Positions 1-11,161 of a stretch of DNA of 64,000 nt are shown here, one piece after another. Source of the stretch: Otatea glauca (lineage: Eukaryota > Streptophyta > Magnoliopsida > Poales > Poaceae); NCBI GenBank assembly GCA_036346275.1, contig CM070723.1, positions 30,944,176 through 31,008,175 on the forward strand. The letters run 5' to 3'. The notes beneath the pieces were generated by a model that saw nothing but the letters and a program-made list of their open reading frames with translations, searched no databases and was not told the origin of the DNA. Position numbers and translations under genes: made by a program. Numbering within the stretch: position 1 is the first letter of the stretch; each line of letters starts with the position of its first letter.

Positions 1-1093
1 ATGTAATAGCCGCTTTGAGAAGTGTGCTTGTGTGAGTGAAAAACCCATTAAGAGTGTTGGGTTTCGGGTTAGCCCATGTAAGTGTGGATGATATCCACCT
101 TAGTGTCCAGGATTCGGGTTAGGGTTGCCTACACTATATGAAGGAGATGTAGTGGGAGGTGAGGACTGGAGCATTTGACTAGACACTTAAAAGTTTAGCG
201 TTTTTTCACAAGATTTTGGTTTTCTTATGTGTGTGAGTGCTTCTTGGGAGCTTTGCCCTCAGGAGGAGAGGCTGTGTAATCATCCATATTGCTGTGAAAT
301 GAAATCAAAATTCATGCTCAAGATTTGTCTCATGTTTTGTTCTTCCTCTTTCTTGGTTCTTGATCCCTCTATTTGCTTTCTTTCTTTCTTTCTTTCTTGA
401 TCTTGTGCTACCAAGGATGAATGATTGATGGATATATCCTATGTAGATCATTACCCAATCATCTAGGCAAGCTTCTTCTTGATCATCAAAGTTTCTTTAA
501 GAAATCGGTTTTTGGGTTGACGAGGATTTTGAGGTAGATCTTGATCTTGCACGTATGATATCAATTTCTTTGGTATTCTTGCTTGTTGTGACATATGGGA
601 GGCCATCTAAGGTCATCTTGATAATAAAAACCCCACGAGCAAGCTTAGGGCAAAGTTTTGTATTTTGACCTAGTTTTGGTGCAACCTTTGGTAAATTTGA
701 AAAAGGCTGAACTTTGATGTCAATCCTTGTGATTGAAGGTTGGAATAGGTTCCTGACATCCTTAGGAAGATGCATACAAAGTTTCACAGGGTTTGGATCA
801 GCCAATCAAAAGTTATAAGAATTTTTGATCTTGAACCGGTGCGATTTTCCTGTTCATACCATGTGTGTACTGTTCATTGATACTACCACGCTATAGTACC
901 CGGTAGTGCCGTGGTACTGTTCATCTCAATACTGCTGGCTAGCTAAGAGTTGTAGTACTGCCCCTGTGCTGATTTCCAAAAGAAATTTTGTCTTTCGCTC
1001 TTCTGAGGTCTTGGGAGGTTTTGGTTGGATTCTTCGAGGGAAACTTGGATTGTGATCATTCACCCCCCTTTGATATGCATTTTCGGTCCTTCA
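1..1093 (+). repeat. C5: 3' part of an old Sirevirus-like copia LTR
   Basis: The segment aligns by eye, diverged, to the 3' portions of the C1 LTR and of C4. Shared landmarks are the block resembling aaacccatta...gggtt near 45, gagctttgccc near 249, the segment around aaaaccccacgagcaagc near 628, and the ending ttcacccccc...cggtccttca. The 5' end lies outside the window. At its right edge the sequence changes abruptly to G1-type LTR, so C5 probably inserted into that LTR. Whether it is a solo LTR or part of an element cannot be seen. Confidence 0.7.
376..398. repeat. (TTTC)n microsatellite
   Basis: About five consecutive ctt-t units inside the C5 LTR. It is a short simple repeat with no further signal. 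Confidence 0.8.
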
Positions 1094-1592
1094 GAGGTAC
1101 TGCGCCAGTTTTGCTAATTGGGCTTCGACCCATGTAATAGGAAGGCCCAGAAGGGACGTCTAGGAGGAGTTCGTGTTTGTGTCCACCTCCTGACCGCACC
1201 CCTTTAGATGCTTATTTAAATTAGCCAAGCTCCCTCATGAGACTTGGGTTTTGTTTAATCGTAGTTTTCCTTGGTGAAACTATTTGTTATTCTCTTGTTC
1301 GGCTACATCAATAACAATACCGTGCTTCAGAACTCCACATTAATACTTCAATTATATTTGCAATTTTAGATTTTTTTGTTTTGTTCTTGCTTGTTCTTTG
1401 ATTGCTTGCAGGAATTGATCTTCGTGATTAGGTCAATTGGCATTTGGCATGGTTGATAATAATTTAGAATTTGGTTCATCGATTGCTTGGCGTCGATCGT
1501 GTTTCAGTCGGTAGCCTGGATCGTGAGGTTCGTCTCCACTAATCGAGAGTTATCCATCTCACCGAAAGATTAGGCCTCCATTAGCCTCATCA
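1094..1592 (+). repeat. Fragment of a G1-family gypsy LTR
   Basis: It matches the 3' LTR of G1 (from about 55035 to 55521) through gaggtgctacgcc, the block tccacctcctagatgcaccc, gcttgcaggaattgatctt, and the terminal block gagttatcca...cctcatca. It ends with the same cctcatca as the G1 LTRs but is not followed by a tRNA-Met primer site, so it is a solo or 3' LTR copy. Its left part is missing or lies beyond C5. Confidence 0.75.
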
Positions 1593-1885
1593 GGTTGGAT
1601 TCGGTAGTGATTGTTGTTGACAGCACGATTCTCAGCATCACGGCAGTGATTGGCGAAGATGCTTCCCGATTGGCAACATCCTTATCCATGTTCTTGGGGA
1701 CGACAACATCAACAACCGTATGGTACGGTGGCAACAAAATGTTTTTTATTCCTTATGGCCTGGTTGGAAGCCTATGGCCAACTTTTAGCTTTTCCCCCTT
1801 GATGCCAACTCCCCATTGTTTGTGACCGACCTCAAGAAGGCAAAATGGGCCTTATGACCGACTTTGTGAGCACATTGCAGTTGCC
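1593..1885. other. Unassigned stretch between LTR fragment and LINE
   Basis: A short open frame runs from 1595 to 1825 but has no recognisable domain. No repeat partner was seen elsewhere in the window. It may be flanking sequence or a decayed 5' part of the neighbouring LINE. Confidence 0.4.
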
Positions 1886-3345
1886 CTAATATATTGCTTG
1901 AAAGCAATTCTAACTTCTTTCTATATCTCTACGGGTCTGAAGGTAAATTATAATAAATCATTTTTGGTACCAATCAATGTTCATGAAAGGAAATTATCGG
2001 TTTTAGCTCAAACTTTTGGATGCCAAGTTGGAGCCATGCCTTTTACTTATGTGGGCTTACCTCTGGGGACTACAAGGCCAAGAATATGTGATTTCTCACC
2101 ATTAATAGACAGAATTGTGCGGAGATTGTCAACTTGAGCATCCTGCTTATCTTATGGAGGCCGATTACAAATGGTTAGCTTAGTTCTATCAGCCCTTCCC
2201 ACCTACTACATGTGCTCGTTGAGAATTCCAATCACAGTGATCAATAATATTAATAGATCAAGAAAACATTGTCTGTGGTGTGGCTCGAATCTTAACAAAA
2301 AGGGAGGAAACCTAGCAGCATGGGAATTGGTATGCCGACCAAAGAACAAAGGAGGTCTAGGTGTTATTAAACTTCAAACTCAGAACTCCACAAATTTTAC
2401 AACAGACACGATCTACCATGGGTAAATTTGATTTGATCAACATATTATAGGCATAAAATCCCTCACTATTCAAGAATACAAGGATCTTTCTAGTTGAGAG
2501 ATATTATGAAATACATCAATTCTTATAGAGGTATTGCTATGGTTACAGTGAGATCAGGGACATCAGCATTATTTTGGACAAATATCTGGAATCACAATAT
2601 TTATTGCCTAAGATTTCCGGCGTTATATATTTTTGCCAAAAAGAAAGAGAGCTCAGTGTCGCAATTTCTATATAACCCAAGCATAAGACATAACTTCAAT
2701 TTGCCACTCTCTAATGATGCCTTTCATGAGTACAATATACTAATTGACGACGTCCAAAGGTTCTTACCACTGAATAATTGCTCAGATGCTTCGACATACA
2801 TTTGGAATAAGCACATTTACCAGTCACAAAGGTTCTATCGATATTCGTTTCATGCAATGGTAGTACCAAAACCTTTTAAGTGGATTTGGCAAAGTAAATG
2901 TGTGGTGAAGATCAAAGTATTCACTTGGTTATTGCTTTTGGACAGATTGAACGCTAAAGATATGCTTCATAGAAAACATTTTCAAATGGATGACGATCAT
3001 TATTGTGTTCTATGCCAAGATCAACATGTGGAGACAACACATCATCTCTTCTTTAATTGCTCCTTCAGTGTCACATGATGGAATATTATTGGGATGCTAT
3101 GGGATAATACACAGGATATTATCTTAAAGGTTGAACGTTCCAAGAATAACTTTGATTCTATCTTTTACATGGACATAATTACAATTGCATCTTGGGAAAT
3201 ATGGAAGCAAAGAAATGATTGGATATTTCAAAATATTGCCCCGAGTATATTGAACTGGAAACAACTTTTTAAGAATGAGCTTACACTGCATGTGCATCGT
3301 GTGAAAGAACAGCATAAACAACGATTATTAAATTGGCTACTTTAG
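1886..3345 (+). pseudogene. LINE ORF2, 3' half (RT thumb and zf-RVT), 5'-truncated
   Basis: In plants this reading frame encodes the multifunctional protein of a non-LTR retrotransposon. The visible part starts after the RT catalytic box, at LKAILTSF...TGLKVNYNKS, and includes GCQVGAMPFTYVGLPLGTT, typical of plant LINE reverse transcriptases. It continues through RKHCLWCG and NLAAWELVCRPKNKGGLGV into a zinc-binding zf-RVT domain with CVLCQDQHVETTHHLFFNC near 3007-3063. The frame is interrupted by TGA codons at 2135-2137 and 3076-3078 and by a shift near 2390-2490, but is otherwise well preserved. It ends with a TAG near 3343. The endonuclease and RT catalytic region are missing, the usual result of 5' truncation on insertion. 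Family assignment is firm; the exact 5' boundary is uncertain. Confidence 0.85.
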
Positions 3346-3484
3346 CCTTTGTACTATCTCAAATTGAGATTGTATTTTTTCCTTTAAACCCTTAGCCTTT
3401 GTACATAGTCTTTGTACATATTCTCTTATCCTTTTATATGTATACGCAGTAGGAGTCTTCCCTACTGCTATCACTAAAAAAAAA
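3346..3484 (+). repeat. LINE 3' UTR and A-rich tail
   Basis: This follows the ORF2 stop and ends in a run of nine A residues near 3476-3484, as expected for target-primed reverse transcription. It contains two copies of cctttgtaca and a perfect hairpin just before the tail. Confidence 0.75.
3446..3468 (+). promoter_or_regulatory. 3' terminal stem-loop of the LINE
   Basis: An 8-bp perfect stem (gcagtagg paired with cctactgc) closes a 7-nt loop, agtcttc, eight bases before the A tract. A 3' stem-loop is a known recognition signal for the reverse transcriptase of some LINEs; its function here is inferred. Confidence 0.65.
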
Positions 3485-4025
3485 TACTCCCCACATTGAA
3501 ATGCCATGAAAAGATCCAAGGCACCAATCTGCTTGTCATAAAATTTCAAATCTATAGTTGGTATGTACAAGTATAAGTAAAAATATATAAACTCTGGTGA
3601 ATGGACATATGGGCAATATTACTCTAAGCCTGAGAAAGAGCAATTCAGATAACTTGTAAAATTTTCAGCAACTGTACACCACAGATCCCATGGTGCAGCC
3701 TATGGGAGTACTGCAGTTTATCAAACAGAAAGTGACAAACCTAACAAACAAATAGCGGATGTTCTCATCGAAATCTCCCCTTGTTATGTTTTTTTCACAG
3801 GAATTGGGGTCAAGCAATTTTTTGCTGAGAAGCATATGCTAGAGGGCAGTAATTATGTCGTGATTGTATGATATCCGAATTTGAAAATTTAAGGAATTTT
3901 GCCCCACCCGTTTGTACAACATTATCTATTAATCGGTCTCAAAGCGTGTAGTAAACACATCATCATTACACTAAATCAGAGCACCTTTATCCTTGGGAGG
4001 ATGTGAAGGAATACGAGTAGGCTAC
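3485..4025. other. No recognisable feature
   Basis: About 540 bases of mixed-composition sequence without a long open frame, RNA gene or repeat partner in this window. It could be low-copy DNA between insertions. Confidence 0.4.
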
Positions 4026-4880
4026 ATTAAGGCAAATTAAAATTTCTACCGTGTAAACCAGGATACCAAGCGAGTAAGAGATCATGGATCGTTACCACTA
4101 GACACGCAGTGCAGCGGAAGGAGAGTTAAAATAGCCTGATTCAATGTAGTGCTCGTCCTCAAGTAGTGATTGATCATCCTTGAGCGGTAGTCGAACAGTA
4201 CGAACAGTGGTCGATCTTGCTCGAGCATTGGTCGAATGTGCTCAAACGATCGTCCCGATTAGTGCCACGGTAGCAACAATGCCTCTATAGAAGTTCAAAC
4301 GTTCAGACCTTGTTTGGGAGTCCCTTTCCCGGTCGAGATCCTTGTGGACGGGCCAGGATTTTAGGCTAAAATCCCGGCCCATCCACAGGGATCCCGGCCG
4401 TGAATGGGCTTTCCAAACAAGGCCTCAGGGAAGGAACACTGTGAGTCGATGTGCTAGCACCAACGCGCACGGTAAGGCTTAAGCGGTGACGGCTAGGGCT
4501 ATTAGTGATGGATCCTATCCAAACTAATGTATTCCAACCTATTTTTTGTGTGTGACCCTATAAGTTCATGCGTATTCGGGCATGGCCCAAAAACTTTTTT
4601 TGGCACATAAGTCGGCAGCGGTCCCAAGCAAGGCAAAGCGACTTCTAAATATACACAAAGATCATATAAAACGAACCTATATACTACTTATATACGAATC
4701 CCTTTGCCTCACTGTACTAGAACGAACTCAAGGCGAGAAACTTGCCATCCTATGATAGCTCGATCTTCACTCGTTCTGTAGTAGATTACTCGGTTGCAAT
4801 TGACTCAATCACATTTGGCATGGCCATCCACTTCCTTAATCCATCCTATGAGACCATGCGGAGGTCAACCCATAGATGTG
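4026..4880 (-). repeat. Diverged copia-type LTR, minus strand, copy A
   Basis: It is collinear with copy B, which follows directly. Shared blocks are ctaccgtgtaaacca, taccactagac, ggatcc(t/a)atccaaa(c/t)taatg, caaggcgaga and cacttccttaatc. Read on the minus strand the paired copy starts with tgttagtgttatgcccttga, a start like those of several grass copia LTRs. Copy A lacks roughly the first 570 bp of the LTR present in B. It is interrupted by a MITE. Boundaries are approximate. Confidence 0.6.
4306..4424. mobile_element. Tourist-like (PIF/Harbinger) MITE, 119-bp palindrome
   Basis: The whole element folds on itself: the left end gaccttgtttgg pairs with the right end ccaaacaaggcc, and the centre reads gattttaggctaaaatc. 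It is flanked by the 3-bp direct repeat TCA (4303-4305 and 4425-4427). The corresponding place in LTR copy B (near 5149-5165) lacks the insert, so the empty site is visible in the same window. The 3-bp TSD and the GGCCTTGTTTGG-type terminus suggest PIF/Harbinger; the superfamily is inferred. Confidence 0.85.
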
Positions 4881-4889
4881 TGTGAAGAG

Positions 4890-6274
4890 AAACGCGGTAT
4901 GCTATGCTAGCACAAAAAAATAATCTACCGTATAACCAGAAAGCTACTCACAAGAAGGGGATCATAGATTAGATTACCACTAGACGAGCAGTTGCGGAAT
5001 CCTTCGCGCGTCGATGTAGTGGATCATCCTCGTCGCAGTCGTTGCATCAATGGACTGGATCGTCCTCGCCTCGCCGTGGATCGTCCTCGCCTCGCTGTGG
5101 ATCGTCCTCCCACGCCGCAGTCGCAGCAGCATCACCGCAGTAGTCCACATGTCCAGGGATGGAACGCCGTGCGTCGGTGTGCAAGCACCTGGTCGCTCGG
5201 TAGGGGCAGCGAGAAGATGAGGTTAGGGTTTCGGGTGAAACACTTCTAAACCGTGGAAAGCACACCCTGCGCCCACCCTCCTCCACTCCTTATATAGCCA
5301 CGAGATGAAACTCTAAACCTGGGCCCATTAGTGTTAAGCCCACGAGGTCCATTGATTACGGATCCAATCCAAATTAATGCGTCCCAGCCCATTAAGTGTG
5401 TGACCCTGCAGGTTCACGTACGTTTGGACATGGATTCGGAAAACTCCTTTTCAATACAATAGTTGGTAGCGGCTCCTTGCAAAGCATGCCAACTCCCAAA
5501 CATACTATGATCAAATCGGACAAAACCTATCAAAAATACTCATGTAATAATCCCTTTGCCAAGTATATGAAGATTGAACTCAAGGCGAGAAGCATGTCAT
5601 CCTTTGATGATTCAATCCATCTCTCGTATCCGTGATATATTAATAAGTTGTGATTGACTCCTCAATCACGGCATGGCCATGCACTTCCTTAATCATATGA
5701 CACGAGTGGCCTTGTCATATATCTCTGTTTCATTGGAGTGGCAAATTCCATCTTGACTGCTCACTTCCCTCTGCACGTTTCATAGTAAACATGAAAGCTA
5801 CCTTTATAACTATCCGGTTAGGAAGTAGTGTTTGATAGCCCCAAGGAAAACTATTACACATGTAGGGAATATGACAATCTCAGGTCTAAGGATCATACAT
5901 CTACTATGTATGAGATACACTGATGACACATAAGAATGTAACATTCTCGCAGTGTCCCATGGCGGGTCTATCTAACCCATGTTCTTCAACATGCGTCCAC
6001 AATGTATAGATGATATCTCCATATCCCATGATCTATGAAGCATGATCATCGATCAGTACATGTGCTGATCTATTCATCGTTGTCCTATACGATGATATCC
6101 GATCAGAGATATTTATCGAATTACATCAATAAGTAAAGAGCTTCATAAGCAAGTCACATACTTGTTGATCAATACAATGATATACATTCATTGGACCAAT
6201 AATCATATTATTATTCATAAACATAGTCATGTTACAATCATCTAAATGATTGCCTCAAGGGCATAACACTAACA
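4890..6274 (-). repeat. Diverged copia-type LTR, minus strand, copy B
   Basis: On the minus strand it begins tgttagtgttatgcccttga at 6274 and runs to about 4890. A TATA-like ctatataagg (minus strand) lies near 5295, followed by a GC-rich leader with short tandem units (cgaggacgatcca, repeated near 5060-5110). The first ~580 bp are repeated, diverged, at 56748-57341. No internal coding region of this family is present. Solo LTR or recombined remnant are both possible. Confidence 0.65.
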
Positions 6275-6631
6275 GTGTGATGAGTAATTGATATTTGTTA
6301 GTCTTGTGTCGATTTATGTGTATTTGTTTTGGTTTGAAAAATTGAATTTGCAATTTTGGGTTGCTGTTGGCCTTCCCAGTGAGCTTGAGCGATGCATTTA
6401 ATTGGGAATTCATGCTGTGTTAATTATATGTTGCGTATTTTGTTTAGAAATGCTATGTAATATTTTGCTTGTCTGTGATGGTTGCAAAACTTCGGAGCTA
6501 GGTCATAGTGAGGCGGAGGAGACCAGGACTAGGATAGGAGAGATGTGGTCCAGACAGTCAAGGTGACGCCGAAAGATGACTAAGGCCGGGAAGTTGCTGC
6601 AAACCGGGATGACAAGTCTATGGATGAGATG
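6275..6631 (+). repeat. C4: left part of a Sirevirus-like LTR
   Basis: It aligns with C1 LTR positions about 7122-7765 (tgtgatgagtaattg, tgatggttgcaaaac, catagtgaggcggagga, atggatgagatg) with a deletion of much of the palindromic block. It lacks the first ~30 nt of the C1 LTR. The alignment resumes at 55522 after G1, which proves that G1 inserted here. Confidence 0.75.
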
Positions 6632-7092
6632 TGATGAGGACATGACTTCCTTGGATACAAACAACACTCCTACACAAGATGCTAGGCAAGGAACTATGAT
6701 AAGAGCACGTACACAACATTTGAATTATCAAGTAAGCTCATTTCTAAGAGTTCATAATTTTCTTGTTGAGCATGGATTGCTACCTAAGTCATGTGATGTT
6801 ATTCTACTCAAGAACCATGGTGAGGGGAGCAGCACTACTACCACAACAAGTCCAGGCTGACCCTGCTTCAATTCCAGTCCAATTAGGAATCAATCTAATA
6901 GCCCTGATTTAAAACGATTATAACTTTCACATACGGAGTTCGTTGGAGGTGTGCAAGTAGTTGATTGAAAGATTATGACAGGATCTTTATAATGGATTTG
7001 GCTCCACCTTCTAATTCACTGTCTACATGTCACAATCTTTAAAGAGAGGTGTTGCGCCACTTTTATCAATTGGGCTTTGACCCACGTAATAG
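6632..7092 (+). repeat. G1 5' LTR, segment 1
   Basis: Collinear with 54633-55110. It includes a stretch that in the 3' LTR encodes the C-terminus of pol (NNTPTQDARQGTM here). It is cut by C1; AATAG at 7088-7092 is the duplicated target. Confidence 0.85.
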
Positions 7093-8905
7093 TGAAGGAC
7101 CATGTGGAGGTCTACCCAGATCTGTGATGAGTAATTGACTAAATTTGAGCTTGATATGCTTTTGTTTGAGTTTGATTTGAAATGGATTTTCAATTGGAAG
7201 CAATTTGAAGTCTTTTCTGATTTTTCGGTGCTACCGGCCATGGTAGCCCGGTGCTACCGGGCATGCGGTAGCACCAGAACCGAGTGCGGTGTGGAAAATC
7301 CAGAGAGGGCCTTATTTCGGGATTTTTGACGGGCGGTGCTACCGGCCATGCTAGCCCGGTGCTACCGGGTGAGCGGTAACACCGGCCCGAGGAGCGGTGT
7401 GAAATTTCCAGAGAGGGGTGTTTTCTGGTTTTTGCGCAGTGCGGTGCTACCGGCCTGAGTGCGGTAGCACCGGTCCACCATGGGTGGTGCTACCGGCCTG
7501 AGGGTGGTAGCACCGGCCAAATCGAGTAAAAGTGAACTTTTATGAGTGGATTTTGATGAATTTATTACACATCTTTGTGGGCATTGCTATGTGAGGAGTT
7601 TCCTTGTTTTTGATGGTTTCAGGACGACGGTGCTAGATCATGGTGAGGCGAAGGATGGCCGGGACTAGGCGAGGAGCGTCGGAGGTCCAGACGGTCGGGG
7701 ATTGCCGGAAGATGATCGGAGACGGAGTCCGTGCAAGCCATGAAGACAAGGAATGGATGTGATGCTAGCTAGATGCTGCTCGGATCGATGAGGGCCGTCG
7801 GATTGCGGTCTAGTTGATAGGATAGCGGGTCTAGTTAGTATGCTTTGAAAATCGTGCAAGAAAACCCATTATGTGTTGTGGGTTTTGGGTGAACCCTTGC
7901 ATGGCTGGTTGATTGGGTAAATCCTAGCCCTTGATGGATGCTCTAGGGTTTAGAGGCTCATCCAAGGGTGGTAGGTGGCCCAAGAGTTGTATAAATAGGG
8001 CTGGAGGGGTAGCCTTCCCCCCTTGAAGGTTTTGATGCTCCTTTGAGCTTTGCCCACATGAATGTGAGGCTTTGTAACCTCTCCTTCCAGAAATGAAATG
8101 TTCTTCATTTATGTTCATGTTTTATTTACTTTACGCATTTACTTTACGAATTTAAATTACGCAATTTAAATCATGTATTTACTTTCTTGCAATTTACATT
8201 TACGCAATTTGGATTTGCCTCCTCTCCTTCTACATGCTTACGAATCTTTGTTGAGGTTGATGTTTGATGAATGATTCTACTTCTGAATTTTTGTTTCAAT
8301 CATCTAGGCTATCCATGCGTTCTTGTTGCAAGAAGTTGATCTTTTGCGTTCTTGAATGTTTGATCTTGTAGATTGGGTATCCTTGAGTTTCTTTGTGTTC
8401 TATTGCTTGTTGGGACGTGTGGGAAGTCATTCAAGTTCACTTTGATCATCAAAACCCCACGAGCAAGCCTTGATCGAAGTTCTTTCGATTTTTGTCGAAA
8501 CTTGGTATGTTCTTCGTTCTCGGGCATAAAGGTCGGAACTTTGACATCAATGCTTGTGATTGAAGGTTGGAATAAGTTCCTGACATCCCAAGGACCTTAT
8601 CTACCAAGTTTGGTTGAGTTTGGATCAACGGATCAAAAGGTACATCAATTCTCCCATTTGATCCCGTGTTGAAATCGCTGTTCATTTGCCTGATTTCACT
8701 GTAGCTACCGGTAGCACCGACCCCAGTGCGCGGTAGCACCGACCTCAGGCTGATTTTCTTGGAAATTGACTCTTTCGCTTCCATTTGATTATCTAGGTGT
8801 TTGGCTTGGTTTCTTTGGGTGAAAATCTGCATTTGTGATCCTCCTAAGGGATATATTTTTATTTTGGGATCATTCACCCCCTCTGATCGCCATCTCGGTC
8901 TTTCA
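7093..8905 (+). repeat. C1 5' LTR
   Basis: 1,813 bp, ending in cggtctttca. A block at 7229-7520 is packed with the palindromic words ggtgctaccgg and cggtagcaccgg. The rest is AT-rich, with a TATA box at 7990. It is nearly identical to the 3' LTR outside the palindromic block. Confidence 0.92.
7990..7997 (+). promoter_or_regulatory. TATA box of C1 5' LTR
   Basis: tataaata followed by gggctggagg. An identical TATA box is in the 3' LTR at 18854-18861. Transcription would start about 25-35 bp downstream. Confidence 0.7.
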
Positions 8906-8907
8906 AT

Positions 8908-8919
8908 TGGTATCAGAGC
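8908..8919 (+). promoter_or_regulatory. Primer binding site of C1
   Basis: tggtatcagagc, complementary to the 3' end of plant initiator-methionine tRNA, two bases after the LTR. Confidence 0.9.
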
Positions 8920-8960
8920 CGGTTTTGCTCTTTTATAGATCTTGACCGGTCTCAAGAGCC

Positions 8961-10150
8961 ATGGCGATGGACAAATATTCCACTAAGCCTCCTATTTTTT
9001 CTGGAGTTGATTTTCCATTTTTGAAGTCTCGAATGGAGTCGTACATCACTGCCCAGGGCTTCCTGATTTGGAAGAAGGTGAAACTCCCGTATGAGGTTCC
9101 TGCTGATGAAAACGTCACGGTTGGCAATATGGCTGACGTTGAGGCAAATGCTAATGCAAGGAACATCCTCATACAGGGTCTTAGCCGTAGTGACTACGAT
9201 AGGATTTCTCACCTTCGTTCTGCTCATCAGATTTGGGTGACCCTCGATGCTTACCATGAGGGTACTACTCAAATCAAGACAGTTCGACAGGACCAATTCA
9301 AGCATGAGTTTAACAAGTTTGAACAACATGCTGGTGAGAGTCTTGACGAGTGTTTTGGTCGGTTTACGAAGATTTTGAGCGACCTCCGAGCAGTCGGTTG
9401 TATATACCCTGACTCGAATAATGCTCGACATTTCTTGACCGCACTCGATCTTCGAGTTTGGGAAATGAAAGTGACCACCATCAAGGACACTATCGACTTG
9501 TCGACCTTGACTCTTAATGGGCTTTACTCCCATCTCAAGACTCATGAGATCGACGTCGTCTCTCGCAAGACGAAATCTCAGTCGATGGCCTTGGTCACCG
9601 ATCCCACTGGATCTTCTCTTGATCTTTCTGCTGGTTTCTCTCTTTCCGCCCTTTGCGAGCTAGGCGATGACCAACTGGAAAAATTTCCAGAAAATGAGCT
9701 TGCTCTTCTTGCTCGCAAATTTTCACATGCATACAAGAGGGTGAGAGAGAGGAAGAGAGGGGGAATGATCACATGCTTCGAGTGTGGTGGTCCCAATAAC
9801 ATTTAGGCTAATTACCCCAAACTGGAGAAGGCAAAGAACGACGCTGGCGGTTCGGTGAAGAACGACTACATCGATAAGAACCGCAACAAGAAGCCTCCAG
9901 TTCGCGAGCCGGCGCGTAAGAAGAAGTACCGCAACTTCTCCAAGAACAAGAAGCTCTTCCACCGCATCCTCGCCGCGCTTGACGACATCAACCTCTCCGA
10001 CATGGAGACATAGAGCGACGAGGGCGAGGATGATCCGCAAGAGAAGAAGAGCGGCGACGACTTCTCTGGCATGTGCTTCATGGCCGACGCCAACGGCATC
10101 AGCGACTCCGAGCTCTATAGCGACTCAGAAGAGGTTCATCGGATGGGGAA
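8961..10150 (+). pseudogene. C1 gag
   Basis: Capsid precursor of the copia element. The ATG at 8961 opens MAMDKYSTKPPIFSGVDFPF, the usual N-terminus of a copia gag, followed by a UBN2-type capsid domain (roughly residues 60-200, with IWVTLDAYHEGT and FGRFTKILSDLRAVG). A zinc knuckle begins CFECGGPNNI but is cut by a TAG at 9804-9806, so the histidine and last cysteine are out of the product. The same frame continues through a lysine-rich tail and a second TAG at 10011-10013. No frameshift separates gag from protease, so gag and pol formed one frame. The ATG is chosen because it lies about 40 bp after the primer site and starts the conserved N-terminus. Confidence 0.88.
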
Positions 10151-11161
10151 GGGAGATGTTTGGATTGTCGACTCCGGTTGTTCTCGTCATATGACCGGAG
10201 ATTCTTGATGGTTCTTTTCACTAGTCCGAGCCCCCGGTGATGTGTTGATCACTTTCGGGGATGCTTCTTCAGGTAGAGTCATTGCTAAAGGTACCATCTG
10301 CATTAATGACAATTTCTTTCTTAAAGATGTTGCCTTAGTGTGTAAGCTGCAATACAATTTGCTTTCTGTTTCTCAGCTTATTGATGACTCTTTCAAGGTG
10401 AGTTTCAAGAGTAGCGACTGTAGAATCCTCGATTCTTCAGGAGAGTTAGTTTGCGGGGTTTCTAGATTTGGAAGAGTCTTTCGTGCTGATTTTTCTGCTT
10501 CTTCTGGAGACTCTCTCCGATGTTTGATTGCTTCAGAGTCCCGTGATCTCTCCTTATGGCATAGGAGACTAGATCACATTGGATTTGATCATTTGATCCG
10601 AGTTAGCAGCTATGATCTCATTCGTGGTTTGCCCAAACTCAAATTGGTCAAAGACTTAGTTTGCTCTCCTTGCCGACATGGCAAGATGGTTGCTGCTTAT
10701 CATCCCTCGATCCATTGTTGTGATGATGATGCACAGGACGACTTTTACATATGGACCTTTGTTGGTCGGCTAGAGTGCGATCGTGGTGAGAAGTGGTATG
10801 TTCTTGTCATTGTTGATAATTTTTCGAGGTACTCTTGGGTGTTCTTCATGTCCTGGAAGGATGAGACTTTTACCTATTTTAGGGGTTTGGTTCATAGGTT
10901 ATCTTTTGAGCTCCCGGTGCCCTACGAGCTATACGTAGTGACAATGGCACGGAGTTCAAGAACTCCTATTTTGAGAGTTTCTGTGTGAAGTCTGGGTTAG
11001 AGCATCAGTTCTCCTCTCCCTATGTCCCTCAGCAAAATGGCGTAGTGGAAAGGAAGAACAGGACCTCAGTAGAGATGGCGGGACGATGCTAGGCAGTCTG
11101 AAGACTTAGGAAGTTTTGGGTGAGGCTATAACTCACTTGCCATGTTTCTAATCGTGTATTC
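10151..11161 (+). pseudogene. C1 protease and integrase
   Basis: Aspartic protease (DSGCSRHMTGD, catalytic Asp-Ser-Gly at 10170-10178) followed in the same frame by the pre-integrase zinc region LWHRRLDHIGFDHL...CSPCRHGK and the integrase core start VLVIVDNFSRYSWVFF. A TGA interrupts at 10206-10208. Near 10915 the frame shifts, and RSDNGTEF and QQNGVVERKNRT, which carry the second and third residues of the DDE triad, continue in another frame until a TAG near 11090. The first triad position lies in a degraded stretch around 10740-10780. The element could not integrate itself with this copy. Confidence 0.85.

Noticed and set aside
8449..9545. Minus-strand frames opposite C1 LTR and gag
   Set aside because: They mirror the plus-strand gag, contain no domain, and lie in LTR and gag sequence with clear plus-strand meaning.
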